Positions 1 to 9,583 of a stretch of 64,000 bases of DNA are shown here, one piece after another (the first letter of the stretch is position 1; each line of letters opens with the position of its first letter). Location of the stretch: contig NZ_AULG01000016.1 in the NCBI RefSeq assembly GCF_000425165.1, positions 88,801 to 152,800 on the forward strand. The letters run 5' to 3'. The translations under genes were made by a program, and so were the position numbers. This DNA is from Photobacterium halotolerans DSM 18316 (lineage in GTDB: Bacteria; Pseudomonadota; Gammaproteobacteria; Enterobacterales; Vibrionaceae). The notes under the pieces are model-generated. The model had not been told where the DNA came from and made no database searches. It saw only the letters and a program-made list of their open reading frames with translations.

Positions 1-2
1 GT

Positions 3-1772
3 GGTTTCGGTTGGCCATTATTGGCAATGTCTGTTCTCAGCGCCTGTATTGCCATTGTTGAAGTTACTTTATTAGGCTTCATGGGTCAGCTGGTTGACCT
101 GCTGGCTCAACACTCACCTGACACTTTTCTGGCTGAAGAAAGCGGAAAACTCTGGATGATGGGTCTGCTGATTGTGGTGGTGATCCCCTTCCTCGCTTTC
201 ACTCACTCAATGATCATGCACCAGACCCTGCTGGGGAATTATCCGATGTCGATCCGCTGGCTGGCACACCGTTATCTGCTGCGCCAGAGCGTCTCGTTTT
301 ATCAGGATGATTTTGCCGGACGCCTTGCGACCAAAGTAATGCAGACGTCGCTGGCCGTCAGGGAAACCGTGATGAAAATGGTGGACGTGCTGGTTTACAT
401 CAGCGTTTACTTCACCGCTATGATTGTGATGATGGGCAGCGCAGATTTCATTCTGATGTTGCCTATTCTGGTATGGCTGATGGCCTATGTCGGCATTCAG
501 TTCTACTTCGTACCGAAAATGAAGAAAATCGCCACCGAACAGGCCGACGCCCGTTCGATGATGACCGGCCGTATTGTCGACAGCTATACCAATATCACCA
601 CGGTGAAACTGTTCTCGCACACCAACCGTGAAACCGAATATGCCGAAGAAAGCATGCAGGGTTTTCTGGATACGGTATACCGCCAGATGCGCCTGGCAAC
701 CAAATTCATTTTGAGTGTCGATGCCATTAACTACCTGCTGCTGTTCGTAATTGCCTCTGTCTCCATTGGGCTGTGGATGAACAATGCCGTTACTGTGGGT
801 GTGATTGCCGTGGCTATCAGTATTGCGCTGCGGGTGCAGGGCATGTCTAAATGGATCATGTGGGAAATCGGTGCACTGTTTGAAAACATTGGTACAGTCG
901 TTGATGGCATGAAAACCCTGTCTAAACCGGTATCGATTGAAGACAAGGCCGATGCGCAGCCACTTGATGTAACTGAGGGCGGCATTGAATTTGATAACAT
1001 CAGCTTCCATTATGGCGAGAAAGACAAAGGCGTTATCGAACAGCTGAATCTGCATATCAAACCCGGTGAAAAAGTGGGTGTGGTCGGCCGCTCTGGTGCA
1101 GGCAAATCAACACTGGTCAACCTGCTGATGCGTTTCCACGACCTGGAATCCGGTGCCATCCGCATTGACGGCCAGAACATCGCAGATGTCACGCAGGATT
1201 CATTGCGCGGCAATATCGGGATGATCACCCAGGATACTTCTCTGCTGCATCGCTCTATCCGTGAAAACATTCTTTACGGCAGACCCGATGCAACAGAAGA
1301 AGAGCTGCTGGCGGCTACCCGTCAGGCGCACGCCCATGAATTCGTCGAAACACTGACCGATCCGCACGGCAATGTCGGCTACGATGCACAGGTCGGCGAG
1401 CGCGGTGTGAAACTGTCCGGCGGCCAGCGCCAGCGTATTGCCATTTCTCGCGTGCTGCTGAAAGATGCGCCGATTCTGGTGATGGACGAAGCGACCTCAG
1501 CCCTGGACTCAGAAGTCGAAGCGGCGATTCAGGAAAGCCTGTACCAGTTAATGCAAGGCAAAACGGTTATCGCCATTGCGCACCGTTTATCAACCATTGC
1601 AGCCATGGATCGCCTGATTGTCATCGACCAGGGCCAGATTGTTGAGCAAGGCAGCCATCAGGAACTGCTGAGCAAAAACGGCATTTATGCCCATCTGTGG
1701 GCACACCAGACCGGCGGCTTTATCGCCTGTGATCTGGAAGAAAGCCAGCCCGAAGCGGAAATGGCAAAGTAA
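3..1772 (+). CDS. ABC exporter, fused membrane and ATPase domains (5' end outside window)
   Basis: A half-size ABC exporter of the MsbA/MdlB type, probably working as a homodimer in the inner membrane; the substrate cannot be read from sequence. The frame is open from base 3, so the true start lies upstream and probably a few tens of residues are missing. The N-terminal half is an exporter-type membrane domain with hydrophobic helices. The C-terminal ATPase has a Walker A (GRSGAGKST), the signature [11 protein letters not shown], a Walker B (ILVMDEATSALD) and an H-loop (IAIAHRLST). It ends at a strong terminator shared with the convergent cytochrome peroxidase gene. Family assignment is firm. 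Confidence 0.9.
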   Translation, partial: GFGWPLLAMSVLSACIAIVEVTLLGFMGQLVDLLAQHSPDTFLAEESGKLWMMGLLIVVVIPFLAFTHSMIMHQTLLGNYPMSIRWLAHRYLLRQSVSFYQDDFAGRLATKVMQTSLAVRETVMKMVDVLVYISVYFTAMIVMMGSADFILMLPILVWLMAYVGIQFYFVPKMKKIATEQADARSMMTGRIVDSYTNITTVKLFSHTNRETEYAEESMQGFLDTVYRQMRLATKFILSVDAINYLLLFVIASVSIGLWMNNAVTVGVIAVAISIALRVQGMSKWIMWEIGALFENIGTVVDGMKTLSKPVSIEDKADAQPLDVTEGGIEFDNISFHYGEKDKGVIEQLNLHIKPGEKVGVVGRSGAGKSTLVNLLMRFHDLESGAIRIDGQNIADVTQDSLRGNIGMITQDTSLLHRSIRENILYGRPDATEEELLAATRQAHAHEFVETLTDPHGNVGYDAQVGERGVKLSGGQRQRIAISRVLLKDAPILVMDEATSALDSEVEAAIQESLYQLMQGKTVIAIAHRLSTIAAMDRLIVIDQGQIVEQGSHQELLSKNGIYAHLWAHQTGGFIACDLEESQPEAEMAK

Positions 1773-1795
1773 CCAGCTCCTGATCTCAAACAGAC

Positions 1796-1820
1796 AAAAC
1801 CAGCCCCAGGGCTGGTTTTT
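1796..1820. terminator. bidirectional rho-independent terminator
   Basis: A 10-bp perfect stem (AAAACCAGCC / GGCTGGTTTT) with a 4-base loop is followed by a T run on the plus strand, and its A-rich left arm gives a T run on the minus strand. It sits between two convergent genes and can serve both. Confidence 0.85.
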
Positions 1821-1844
1821 TTATACATCCTCAACCGATACGTA

Positions 1845-3185
1845 TCAGGGGGCGTCACTCTCTGCACCCGTCCCTGCTTCCACCGGCGGGAAAGGATCAC
1901 TGAATATAGGATTGCTCAGGAAGCTGTCATCGGTCAGGGTTTCGAGGAAGGCCACCAGCGCTTCCTTATCAGCCTGGCTTAATCCCATTCTGACTGCCCG
2001 TCCGGTGCGGTCTCTCAGGTCGGGGCTGAGATTAGCGTGGTTGTTGATACCGCTGTTGTAGAACTCAATCACTGACATCAAATCAGGCAAGTGCCCATCG
2101 TGAAAATAGGGAGCGCCAACGGCAATATTGCGCAGCGATCCTGTCTTGAAGAATCCGGCCAGCTCCGGCCGACCCACAACATCACCCACTCCCTGATCCG
2201 GGTCATTATTGCTGACCGAGCCATTGTTGTGGTTTCGGTCCAGCACAAAGGCGGTAGTGGTGTGGCAATCAATGCAGTTCAGAGAATCAAACAAATCCAG
2301 CCCTCTGAGTTCCTGCTCGGTTAACACAGGCGTCGGATCATTGTTCAGCTCGGCCTGAACTGCCTGATCGAACCTGGACTCATAACTCACCATGGCCCGC
2401 ATAAACTGGGACATTGCAAAGGCTATCCGCTGGCTGGTGATGGCTTCATCACCGAAAGCCTCGGTAAACAACTGGCCATAAAAACTGGTCTGTCCCAGCT
2501 TGGTTTCGAGATCAAACAAGTTCATGCCCATCTCAACCGGATCCTGAATCGGCATCAGCGCCTGCTCCTCAAGCGTTGCGGCCCGTTCATCCCAGAAGAA
2601 ACGGCCGGGATCGTAATAGCGGGAATTGGTCAGCCCCATAGAATGACGGCCGGTGTGTCCTCCTTCAAACCCTGTGCTCAGTTGCACCGGATCGGTAAAA
2701 CCATGCTCCTGCTGATGGCAGGAGGCACAGGAGACAGTGTTATTGGCCGATAAGCGGACATCGTAAAACAAAATCCTGCCCAGTTTCGCCACCGGGTTGC
2801 TCAACTCGTTATCATTGGGTGTATTGTCTTGCGTCGCCACGCTGGTAAAGCGAATGTTGTTAAATTCAGTGCTGGACAAACTGGTGTAGTAACCAGGCTG
2901 GCCTGCCACATAGGTTTCAAAATCCGGACTGGCTTCGGTGTCCGGTAACGGCAGTCCATCGATATCCACCCTGGGTTCAGGATCAGGCTCACCATCGCCG
3001 GGAGGCTGGCCATCGCCTGAGCCGTCACCGCCACCATCACCAGGATTGTTTACAGGCGAACCATCACCGCCTGGGTCACCAGGTATTACTGTTGAAGGCT
3101 GGTCGATTACCGGTTCATCGTCATCATTACATCCCGCAAGTGCTGTTATTGCCACAGCCAGCAAAAAGACATGTGAGTACTTCAT
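1845..3185 (-). CDS. di-haem cytochrome c peroxidase family lipoprotein
   Basis: A 446-residue periplasmic protein of the bacterial di-haem peroxidase (CcpA/MauG) family, which reduces H2O2 or oxidises partner proteins. The start at 3185 is chosen over an ATG nine codons upstream because AGAGGTG lies just before it and it opens a lipoprotein signal ending in ALAGC. A Gly/Pro/Asp-rich linker follows (about residues 25-75), probably a tether to the membrane. Two haem sites are visible, CASCH and CIDCH, as is typical. It converges with the ABC exporter gene and appears to be transcribed alone. The exact reaction is uncertain because MauG-like and peroxidase members are hard to separate by eye. 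Confidence 0.88.
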   Translation of the reverse strand: MKYSHVFLLAVAITALAGCNDDDEPVIDQPSTVIPGDPGGDGSPVNNPGDGGGDGSGDGQPPGDGEPDPEPRVDIDGLPLPDTEASPDFETYVAGQPGYYTSLSSTEFNNIRFTSVATQDNTPNDNELSNPVAKLGRILFYDVRLSANNTVSCASCHQQEHGFTDPVQLSTGFEGGHTGRHSMGLTNSRYYDPGRFFWDERAATLEEQALMPIQDPVEMGMNLFDLETKLGQTSFYGQLFTEAFGDEAITSQRIAFAMSQFMRAMVSYESRFDQAVQAELNNDPTPVLTEQELRGLDLFDSLNCIDCHTTTAFVLDRNHNNGSVSNNDPDQGVGDVVGRPELAGFFKTGSLRNIAVGAPYFHDGHLPDLMSVIEFYNSGINNHANLSPDLRDRTGRAVRMGLSQADKEALVAFLETLTDDSFLSNPIFSDPFPPVEAGTGAESDAP

Positions 3186-3605
3186 GGTTACACCTCTGCC
3201 TAACCACTGCATTTGTTGTTATTCGTCGAGGGTCTGGCGGTGTAGGTCCCGCCTAATGAAAACAGTAGCAGTTGAGCGAAAGGAAAGGTTTCTGAATAGT
3301 AAGACACAATTCCAGCTGATTTCTCAGAAGCCCCTGGATGGTGATGACCAAGTGTAAATTGAACAGCCACAAGACAGGCTGAACCATTTATGTTCAACAA
3401 GGTGCCAGTAGCAGTCCGAAAGTCCGGATTCTTAACGGCTATCAAGCACAGGATTAACACCAAAGATTCGACAGCAAACCAAATTGGCCTGAAAATTTTT
3501 TAAAGCATTAGCTGCAACACAATTAAAAACTTTAAAAACAACAGTATAAAACCAAAAATACCCCAAAATAATCACACAACTAAACATTACAACACTAAAC
3601 ATTTT
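3186..3605. other. intergenic region upstream of betI
   Basis: About 420 bases without a convincing gene. It becomes AT-rich towards betI and must hold the promoter of the leftward peroxidase gene. A 63-codon hydrophobic ORF on the minus strand (3432-3623) lies here, but it runs into the betI promoter and has no clear ribosome site, so I do not call it. Confidence 0.6.
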
Positions 3606-3660
3606 TTGACTTAGATCATTCAATGTGTCATTTTATTTTTAATTAATCGTTCAATTAAAA
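3606..3660 (+). promoter_or_regulatory. bet operon promoter and BetI operator
   Basis: A -35-like TTGACT (3606-3611) is followed 17-19 bases later by a T-rich -10 candidate (CATTTT or TTTTAT, 3629-3636). At 3637-3660 lies TTTTAATT-N8-AATTAAAA, an inverted repeat with the core ATCGTTCAAT. From memory this resembles the E. coli BetI operator (a TTGATTGGACGTTCAAT-type sequence). In the known system choline relieves BetI repression. The site sits just before betI, so autoregulation is expected. Confidence 0.65.
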
Positions 3661-3676
3661 AAATTGGTGACTGATC

Positions 3677-4267
3677 ATGCCCAAAGTAGGAATGCCGGAA
3701 ATCCGCAAACCACAGCTGGTGGAAGCCACCATGGCTGCCATAGATGAAGTGGGTCTGGCAGGAGCCAGTGTGGCACTGATCAGCAGAAAAGCCGGTGTGT
3801 CACCGGGTATCATCAACCACTACTTTGGCGGTAAGCACGGTCTGCTGGAAGAAACCATGCGTTCGGTACTGCGCCAGCTATCGCATACCGTGATGGAACA
3901 CCTGGCGAGCCTTGATAAGAAAGATGTCCCGGGCCGGATCAAAGCCATTGTCGCCGGTAATTTCGACAGCTATCAGGTCGACAACAAAGTCGTCAAAACC
4001 TGGCTGTCCTTCTGGGCGCAGGCCATGCATGACCCGCAACTTCACCGCCTGCAGCGGGTTAACGAAAAACGCCTGTTATCCCACCTTCGCCATGAGTTAA
4101 AGCAGGTGCTGCCTGCCGACAAGGCCTTGTTTGTTGCCCAGGGCACAGCAGCACTGATCGACGGCATCTGGTTACGAGGGGCACTGACACCGGGCGGTAT
4201 CTGCCCGACTCAGGCGCAGTCCATTATTACCGATTACCTCGAAAAGCAACTGGCACCCTATCTTTAA
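3677..4267 (+). CDS. betI: TetR-family choline-sensing repressor BetI
   Basis: A 196-residue TetR-family repressor of glycine betaine synthesis. The N-terminal helix-turn-helix (about residues 8-55, including [14 protein letters not shown]) matches BetI proteins, and the C-terminal domain would bind choline. Its length equals the usual BetI length. It is the first gene of the bet-cho operon and lies 17 bases after a BetI-like operator, so it probably represses itself and all downstream genes until choline is present. Confidence 0.95.
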   Translation: MPKVGMPEIRKPQLVEATMAAIDEVGLAGASVALISRKAGVSPGIINHYFGGKHGLLEETMRSVLRQLSHTVMEHLASLDKKDVPGRIKAIVAGNFDSYQVDNKVVKTWLSFWAQAMHDPQLHRLQRVNEKRLLSHLRHELKQVLPADKALFVAQGTAALIDGIWLRGALTPGGICPTQAQSIITDYLEKQLAPYL

Positions 4268-4352
4268 TCACAGTGTGCCAACAAGCAGACATTCATTATT
4301 CTTCGGGACTGATGCTACCCCATCAGCCACGACACAGGAGCAGAGAAGCAGT

Positions 4353-5813
4353 ATGACCATGACATCCCTGTACATTCACGGCCAGGCCATTCAAGCCACT
4401 TCCGGCGAACATTTTGCAACCCGTAATCCGGCTACCGGTGAAGTGATCGCTGAGATCGGCCAGGCTTCTGAAGCCGATATGGCACGCGCGATTGAATCTG
4501 CCAAAGCCGGTTTTGCCGAGTGGTCTGCCATGAGCGGCGCCGAACGGGGCCGTATTCTGATGAAAGCCGTCGCTCTGCTGCGTGAACATAACGATGAACT
4601 GGCAGCACTGGAAGTGCAGGACACAGGCAAACCGCTGCAGGAAGCGCTGGAAGTTGATATTGCGACAGGTGCCGATGTGATCGAATACTACGCCGGTCTG
4701 GCAGCCAGTCTGTCCGGTCAGCAGCAGGATCTCGGTCACGGCCAGTTTTTCTATACCCGACGCGAGCCACTGGGTATCTGTGCCGGTATCGGTGCCTGGA
4801 ACTACCCGATCCAAATCGCGATGTGGAAATCGGCCCCTGCGCTGGCGGCAGGTAATGCCATGATTTTCAAACCGTCAGAAGAAACCCCGCTGACCGCACT
4901 CAAGCTGGCAGAAATCTATACCGAAGCCGGTGTCCCTGACGGTGTGTTCAACGTAGTTCAGGGTGATTATCGTGTCGGCCAGATGCTGTCACGCCACCCG
5001 GAAATCGCCAAAGTGTCCTTCACCGGTGAATGCGGTACAGGCAAGAAAGTGATGGCCGATGCTGCCGGTACCCTGAAAGACGTCACGATGGAGCTGGGTG
5101 GTAAGTCACCGCTGATCGTGTTTGACGATGCCCAGCTGGATAACGCCGTGTCAGCCGCCATGATGGCGAACTTCTACACTCAGGGCGAAGTGTGCACGCA
5201 CGGCACCCGGGTATTTGTTCACGATGCCGTTTACGACGAGTTCCTGACTCGTCTGGCAGCGCGCACCGCCAGACTGAAAGTCGGCGACCCGAGCGATATC
5301 AATACCCAGATTGGTGCCCTGATTTCTGCTGACCATCTGGAAAAAGTGCTGGGCTTTATTGAAGCCGGCAAACAGTCCGGCGCCCGTCTGCTGGCCGGTG
5401 GTCATCGCGTGACCGAAAACGGTCTGGACAAAGGCAACTTCGTTGCGCCAACCATCTTCGCCGACTGCACCGATGACATGCCGCAGGTCAAAGAAGAGAT
5501 TTTTGGCCCTGTGATGTCAGTGCTGCGTTTCAGCGATGAAGACGAGGTGATTCGTCGTGCCAACGATACAGATTACGGTCTGGCGGCCGGTATTTTTACT
5601 CAGAACCTGTCACGCGCTCATCGTCTGATCGCCCGTATCGAAGCCGGTATCTGCTGGATCAACACCTGGGGCGGTTCTCCGGCAGAAATGCCGGTCGGTG
5701 GTTACAAGCACTCTGGTGTCGGGCGCGAAAACGGCCCGGATACCCTGAATCATTACACTCAGACCAAGAGTGTGCTGATTGAACTGGGTGATCTTGAATG
5801 CCCTTACCAGTAA
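4353..5813 (+). CDS. betB: betaine aldehyde dehydrogenase BetB
   Basis: An NAD(P)-dependent aldehyde dehydrogenase that converts betaine aldehyde to glycine betaine in the cytoplasm. The frame extends upstream to 4275, but the start at 4353 gives 486 residues, the normal BetB length, and follows an AGGAG-like site; an ATG two codons later is also possible. The family signatures are present: the MELGGKSPL segment with the general base Glu and GEVCTHGTR with the catalytic Cys, plus FGPVMSVL and the C-terminal [13 protein letters not shown]. It is the second gene of the operon. Confidence 0.96.
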   Translation: MTMTSLYIHGQAIQATSGEHFATRNPATGEVIAEIGQASEADMARAIESAKAGFAEWSAMSGAERGRILMKAVALLREHNDELAALEVQDTGKPLQEALEVDIATGADVIEYYAGLAASLSGQQQDLGHGQFFYTRREPLGICAGIGAWNYPIQIAMWKSAPALAAGNAMIFKPSEETPLTALKLAEIYTEAGVPDGVFNVVQGDYRVGQMLSRHPEIAKVSFTGECGTGKKVMADAAGTLKDVTMELGGKSPLIVFDDAQLDNAVSAAMMANFYTQGEVCTHGTRVFVHDAVYDEFLTRLAARTARLKVGDPSDINTQIGALISADHLEKVLGFIEAGKQSGARLLAGGHRVTENGLDKGNFVAPTIFADCTDDMPQVKEEIFGPVMSVLRFSDEDEVIRRANDTDYGLAAGIFTQNLSRAHRLIARIEAGICWINTWGGSPAEMPVGGYKHSGVGRENGPDTLNHYTQTKSVLIELGDLECPYQ

Positions 5814-5870
5814 CCACGTATGTAAAAAAAAACACGCCAGGCCAAAGAGAACAGACGAAAAGGGGACGCC

Positions 5871-7565
5871 ATGAAGCAAGAATTTGATTACATCATTGTC
5901 GGTGCCGGTTCAGCAGGTTGTGTGCTGGCCGACCGCCTGACCGAGAGCGGCGAGCACCAGGTGCTGCTGCTGGAAGCCGGTGGCAGCGACAAGAGTATTT
6001 TTATTCAGATGCCAACGGCACTGTCGTACCCGATGAACAGCGATAAATACGCCTGGCAGTTCGAGACTCAGCCGGAATTTGGCCTGGATGGCCGCCAGCT
6101 GCACTGCCCGCGCGGTAAAGTGCTGGGGGGCAGCTCATCGATCAACGGTATGGTGTATGTCCGTGGTCACGCCTGCGACTTCGACGAATGGGAAGCGCAC
6201 GGCGCGGCTGGCTGGAGCTACCGTGAGTGCCTGCCCTACTTCCGCCGGGCTGAAAAATGGAAAGACGGTGAAGATGCCTACCGCGGCGGAGACGGCCCGG
6301 TCGCCACCTGTAACGGTAATGATATGGCGCTCAATCCGCTGTATCAGGCCTTTATTGATGCCGGTCAGCAGGCCGGTTATCCGGCAACAGACGATTACAA
6401 CGGTTATCAGCAGGAAGGTTTCGGCCCGATGCACATGACGGTGGATCAGGGTGTACGGGCCTCGACCTCGAACGCTTACCTGCGCCGGGCGATGAAGCGC
6501 AGCAACCTGACCGTCCTGACTGGCGTATTGAGCCGCAAAGTGGTACTGGAAGGCAAAACAGCCACCGGTATTGAATTTGAACGCGGCGGTAAGGTGCAAA
6601 CGGCGACGGCGAGAAAAGAAGTGATTCTGTCTGCCGGTTCGGTCGGCTCACCGCAATTGCTGCAACTGTCGGGCATCGGTCCAAAAGCCGTGCTGGAAGA
6701 AGCAGGTATTGAAGTAAAACATGACCTGCCGGGCGTGGGTGAAAACCTGCAGGATCACCTGGAAGTCTATTTCCAGTACGAATGTAAAGAGCCGGTGACC
6801 CTGAACAGCAAGCTTGGCCTGATCAGCAAAGGCATGATAGGCACCCGCTGGATCCTGTTCAAAGACGGACTGGGTGCGACCAACCACTTTGAATCCTGCG
6901 CCTTCATCCGTTCGCGTGCCGGTCTGAAATGGCCCAATGTGCAGTACCACTTCCTGCCAGCCGCGATGCGTTACGACGGTCAGGCCGCCTTTGAGGGGCA
7001 CGGTTTTCAGGTCCATGTCGGCCCGAATAAACCGGAGAGCCGCGGTCGGATCTGGGTCACATCGGCTGATCCGAAAGCCAAGCCGGGGATTGAGTTCAAC
7101 TACATCAGCACCGAGCAGGACAAGCAGGACTGGCGGGACACCATACGCCTGACCCGCGACATTCTGACCCAGCCGGCAATGTCGGCGTATCGCGGCCAGG
7201 AAATCCAGCCGGGTGAACATATCCAGAGTGATGAAGCCATTGATGCCTGGGTTCGTGAAAACGTCGAGAGTGCGTATCACCCGTCCTGCACCTGTAAAAT
7301 GGGCAGCGAAGAGGATGCCATGGCGGTACTGAACAGCGACTGCCAGGTACGCGGCATCGACAGTTTGCGGGTGGTCGACTCCTCTGTCTTCCCGACGATT
7401 CCCAACGGCAACCTCAACGCGCCAACTATCATGGTGGCAGAAAAAGCCGCCGACAAGATTCTGGGCAAACCGGCTTTGCCCGCAGCGCATGTCCCGGTCT
7501 GGATTGCCGACAACTGGCAGGAGCAGCAACGCAGCAAAGAGCCTGAAGCTGCTGACACAAACTAA
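5871..7565 (+). CDS. betA: choline dehydrogenase BetA
   Basis: A 564-residue GMC-family flavoprotein that oxidises choline to betaine aldehyde, and can also oxidise betaine aldehyde further, at the inner membrane. The N-terminal FAD motif [14 protein letters not shown] and the GMC signatures [15 protein letters not shown] and [17 protein letters not shown] are visible; the C-terminal region has the conserved His/Asn region ([20 protein letters not shown]). An AAGGGG ribosome site precedes the ATG. It follows betB by 57 bases. A GTGGTGGTG hairpin after the stop separates it from the transporter genes. Confidence 0.96.
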   Translation: MKQEFDYIIVGAGSAGCVLADRLTESGEHQVLLLEAGGSDKSIFIQMPTALSYPMNSDKYAWQFETQPEFGLDGRQLHCPRGKVLGGSSSINGMVYVRGHACDFDEWEAHGAAGWSYRECLPYFRRAEKWKDGEDAYRGGDGPVATCNGNDMALNPLYQAFIDAGQQAGYPATDDYNGYQQEGFGPMHMTVDQGVRASTSNAYLRRAMKRSNLTVLTGVLSRKVVLEGKTATGIEFERGGKVQTATARKEVILSAGSVGSPQLLQLSGIGPKAVLEEAGIEVKHDLPGVGENLQDHLEVYFQYECKEPVTLNSKLGLISKGMIGTRWILFKDGLGATNHFESCAFIRSRAGLKWPNVQYHFLPAAMRYDGQAAFEGHGFQVHVGPNKPESRGRIWVTSADPKAKPGIEFNYISTEQDKQDWRDTIRLTRDILTQPAMSAYRGQEIQPGEHIQSDEAIDAWVRENVESAYHPSCTCKMGSEEDAMAVLNSDCQVRGIDSLRVVDSSVFPTIPNGNLNAPTIMVAEKAADKILGKPALPAAHVPVWIADNWQEQQRSKEPEAADTN

Positions 7566-7594
7566 CGCGCAACAATGAACAACAGCCCCTTTTA

Positions 7595-7617
7595 GTGGTG
7601 GTGAGACTCACCACCAC
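7595..7617 (+). promoter_or_regulatory. intercistronic hairpin between betA and choX
   Basis: A perfect 9-bp stem, GTGGTGGTG / CACCACCAC, with a 5-base loop. No T run follows, so it is more likely an RNA-processing or stability element than a terminator. It separates the enzyme genes from the choline transporter genes. Confidence 0.55.
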
Positions 7618-7719
7618 AAGGCCACTGCATGCCTGTTTTCAGTCAGCAGGCGGGCCTGTACTCACGCCTCAGCGAACACGAGGCTAAATAACAGCAACGA
7701 AATGGATAAAGGACACGTC

Positions 7720-8664
7720 ATGACGACAATTAAGAAAACCATCAAGTACACTGCATTTGCGACACTTTTTGCTGCCGGCACCCAGCCCGTAATGGCTGCG
7801 CAGTGCGACACGGTTCGCTTCTCTGATGTGGGCTGGACCGACATCACCGCCACCACGGCCGTAACCAGCGAAGTGCTGAAAGGTCTGGGCTATAAAACCA
7901 AAACACAGCTGCTGTCTGTACCTGTTACATACTCTTCCATGGCCAATGGTGACATAGATATCTTCCTCGGTAACTGGATGCCGACCATGGAAGGTGATAT
8001 CGCCAAATACCGCGACAACGGCACCGTTGAAACCGTTCGCGCCAATCTCGAAGGCGCTAAATACACCCTGGCCGTACCGAAATACGTTTACGATGCCGGC
8101 GTGCACAGCTTTGCCGATCTGGCGAAGTTCGAAGACAAATTCCGCGGCCGGATCTACGGCATTGAACCGGGTAACGACGGCAACCGTCTGATTCAGGACA
8201 TGATCGACCAAAACGCCTTTGGTCTGGAAGACTTCCGCCTGGTGGAATCCAGCGAAGCGGGCATGGTTTCTCAGGTGAAACGTGCCGTGAACCGTGACCA
8301 GTGGGTAGTTTTCCTGGGTTGGGCGCCGCACCCGATGAACAATAATTTCGAGCTGAAATACCTGGACGGCGGTGATGACTTCTTCGGCCCTAACTACGGC
8401 GGGGCCAGCGTGTTTACCAATGTTCGCAAAGACTACCTGCAAACTTGTCCGAACGTTGGCCAGTTACTGCAAAACCTGACATTCAGCCTGGAAATGGAAA
8501 ACGCCCTGATGGGTGACATTCTCAACGATCAGCAAAAACCCGCCGCTGCCGCCAAAGCCTGGCTACAGGAAAACCCGGCCGTACTGGATAAATGGCTGAA
8601 AGACGTGACTGCCCTCGACGGCAGCAAAGGCACAGACGCCGTGAAGAATTACCTGAACATTTAA
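7720..8664 (+). CDS. choX: choline ABC transporter substrate-binding protein ChoX
   Basis: A 314-residue periplasmic binding protein of the ProX/OpuAC family that feeds choline to ChoW-ChoV. The start at 7720 is preferred to the ATG at 7702 because AAAGGA sits correctly before it and the protein then opens with a signal peptide cut after PVMAA. The segment SSMANGDIDIFLGNWMP and a Trp/Tyr-rich pocket (VGWTD, FLGWAPHPMN) are typical of quaternary-amine binders. Its place in a bet operon supports choline as the ligand. The downstream hairpin could raise its mRNA level relative to the permease. Confidence 0.93.
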   Translation: MTTIKKTIKYTAFATLFAAGTQPVMAAQCDTVRFSDVGWTDITATTAVTSEVLKGLGYKTKTQLLSVPVTYSSMANGDIDIFLGNWMPTMEGDIAKYRDNGTVETVRANLEGAKYTLAVPKYVYDAGVHSFADLAKFEDKFRGRIYGIEPGNDGNRLIQDMIDQNAFGLEDFRLVESSEAGMVSQVKRAVNRDQWVVFLGWAPHPMNNNFELKYLDGGDDFFGPNYGGASVFTNVRKDYLQTCPNVGQLLQNLTFSLEMENALMGDILNDQQKPAAAAKAWLQENPAVLDKWLKDVTALDGSKGTDAVKNYLNI

Positions 8665-8670
8665 TCATTT

Positions 8671-8708
8671 GCCGCAGGTGCTGAACCTGGCGCCTGCGGC
8701 CGCTTTTG
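8671..8708 (+). terminator. leaky terminator or stabilising hairpin after choX
   Basis: An 8-bp GC-rich stem (GCCGCAGG / CCTGCGGC) is followed by CGCTTTTGTT. Partial termination or 3' protection here would give more binding protein than permease, a common pattern in ABC uptake operons. Confidence 0.6.
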
Positions 8709-8732
8709 TTGTACCCCTTTTAAGGAGTTAAT

Positions 8733-9581
8733 GTGAATTTTATTACCGATCATAAGATCCCACTGGGCGAATGGATGGCAAACCTGGTCGACTGGCTGAC
8801 TTTCAATGCGGCCGGCTTTTTCGACGCCATCTCCTACAGCCTGGAATCTCTGATCATGATGCTGGTGGATGTGTTTAAGTGGATGCCACCTGCGGTGCCG
8901 ATTCTGATCACCGCGCTGCTGGCCTGGGCGCTGCACCGCAGTATTTCGCTGGTCGTCTTTATCGTCGTCGCGCTCTTGCTGATCCTCAACCTGGGTTACT
9001 GGCAGGAAATGCTGGAAACCTTTGTACTGGTGCTGACCGCTACTTCTATTTCAGTGCTGGTTGGTGTACCCATCGGCATTATGGCAGCGCACCGGCCGTG
9101 GCTCTATACCCTGATGCGGCCGATTCTTGATCTGATGCAGACTATCCCGACTTTCGTGTACCTGATCCCAACGCTGGTGCTGTTCGGTCTGGGCGTGGTT
9201 CCGGGATTAATTTCCACCATTATTTTTGCCATTGCTGCTCCGATTCGACTGACCTATCTGGGGATCAGCCGCGTACCGGAAGAACTGCTCGAAGCAGGTC
9301 AGGCCTTCGGTGCGACACGTTCCAAGCTGCTGTTCAAAGTAGAACTGCCGGCGGCAATGCCAAACATCATGGCGGGTATTACCCAATGTATCATGCTGTC
9401 TCTGTCTATGGTGGTGATTGCCGCGCTGGTAGGTGCCGATGGTCTGGGTAAACCTGTGATCCGCGCACTGAACACCGTGAACATTTCGCAGGGCTTTGAA
9501 GCAGGTCTGGCGATTGTACTGGTCGCTATTATTCTCGACCGCCTGTGTAAAACCCCGGCCAGCAAAAATCAGGAGAGCTGA
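8733..9581 (+). CDS. choW: choline ABC transporter permease ChoW
   Basis: A 282-residue inner-membrane permease of the ProW/OpuAB type, with about six to seven helices and the conserved EAA-like loop near GQAFGATRSKLLFKVELP. The start is GTG at 8733, six bases after AAGGAG; an ATG two bases upstream in another frame is closed at once by TGA (ATGTGA), so GTG is the usable start. Only two bases separate it from choV. Confidence 0.93.
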   Translation: MNFITDHKIPLGEWMANLVDWLTFNAAGFFDAISYSLESLIMMLVDVFKWMPPAVPILITALLAWALHRSISLVVFIVVALLLILNLGYWQEMLETFVLVLTATSISVLVGVPIGIMAAHRPWLYTLMRPILDLMQTIPTFVYLIPTLVLFGLGVVPGLISTIIFAIAAPIRLTYLGISRVPEELLEAGQAFGATRSKLLFKVELPAAMPNIMAGITQCIMLSLSMVVIAALVGADGLGKPVIRALNTVNISQGFEAGLAIVLVAIILDRLCKTPASKNQES

Positions 9582-9583
9582 AC

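Noticed and set aside
207..1055. Long minus-strand ORF (282 codons)
   Set aside because: It lies fully inside the ABC exporter gene in another frame and has a composition typical of antisense shadows (His/Gln-rich).
3432..3623. 63-codon hydrophobic ORF upstream of betI
   Set aside because: AT-rich DNA easily gives hydrophobic frames; no ribosome site, and it overlaps the betI promoter.
8731..8736. ATGTGA minimal ORF before choW
   Set aside because: The GTG inside it is the better start given the AAGGAG spacing; a start-stop element would need experimental support.
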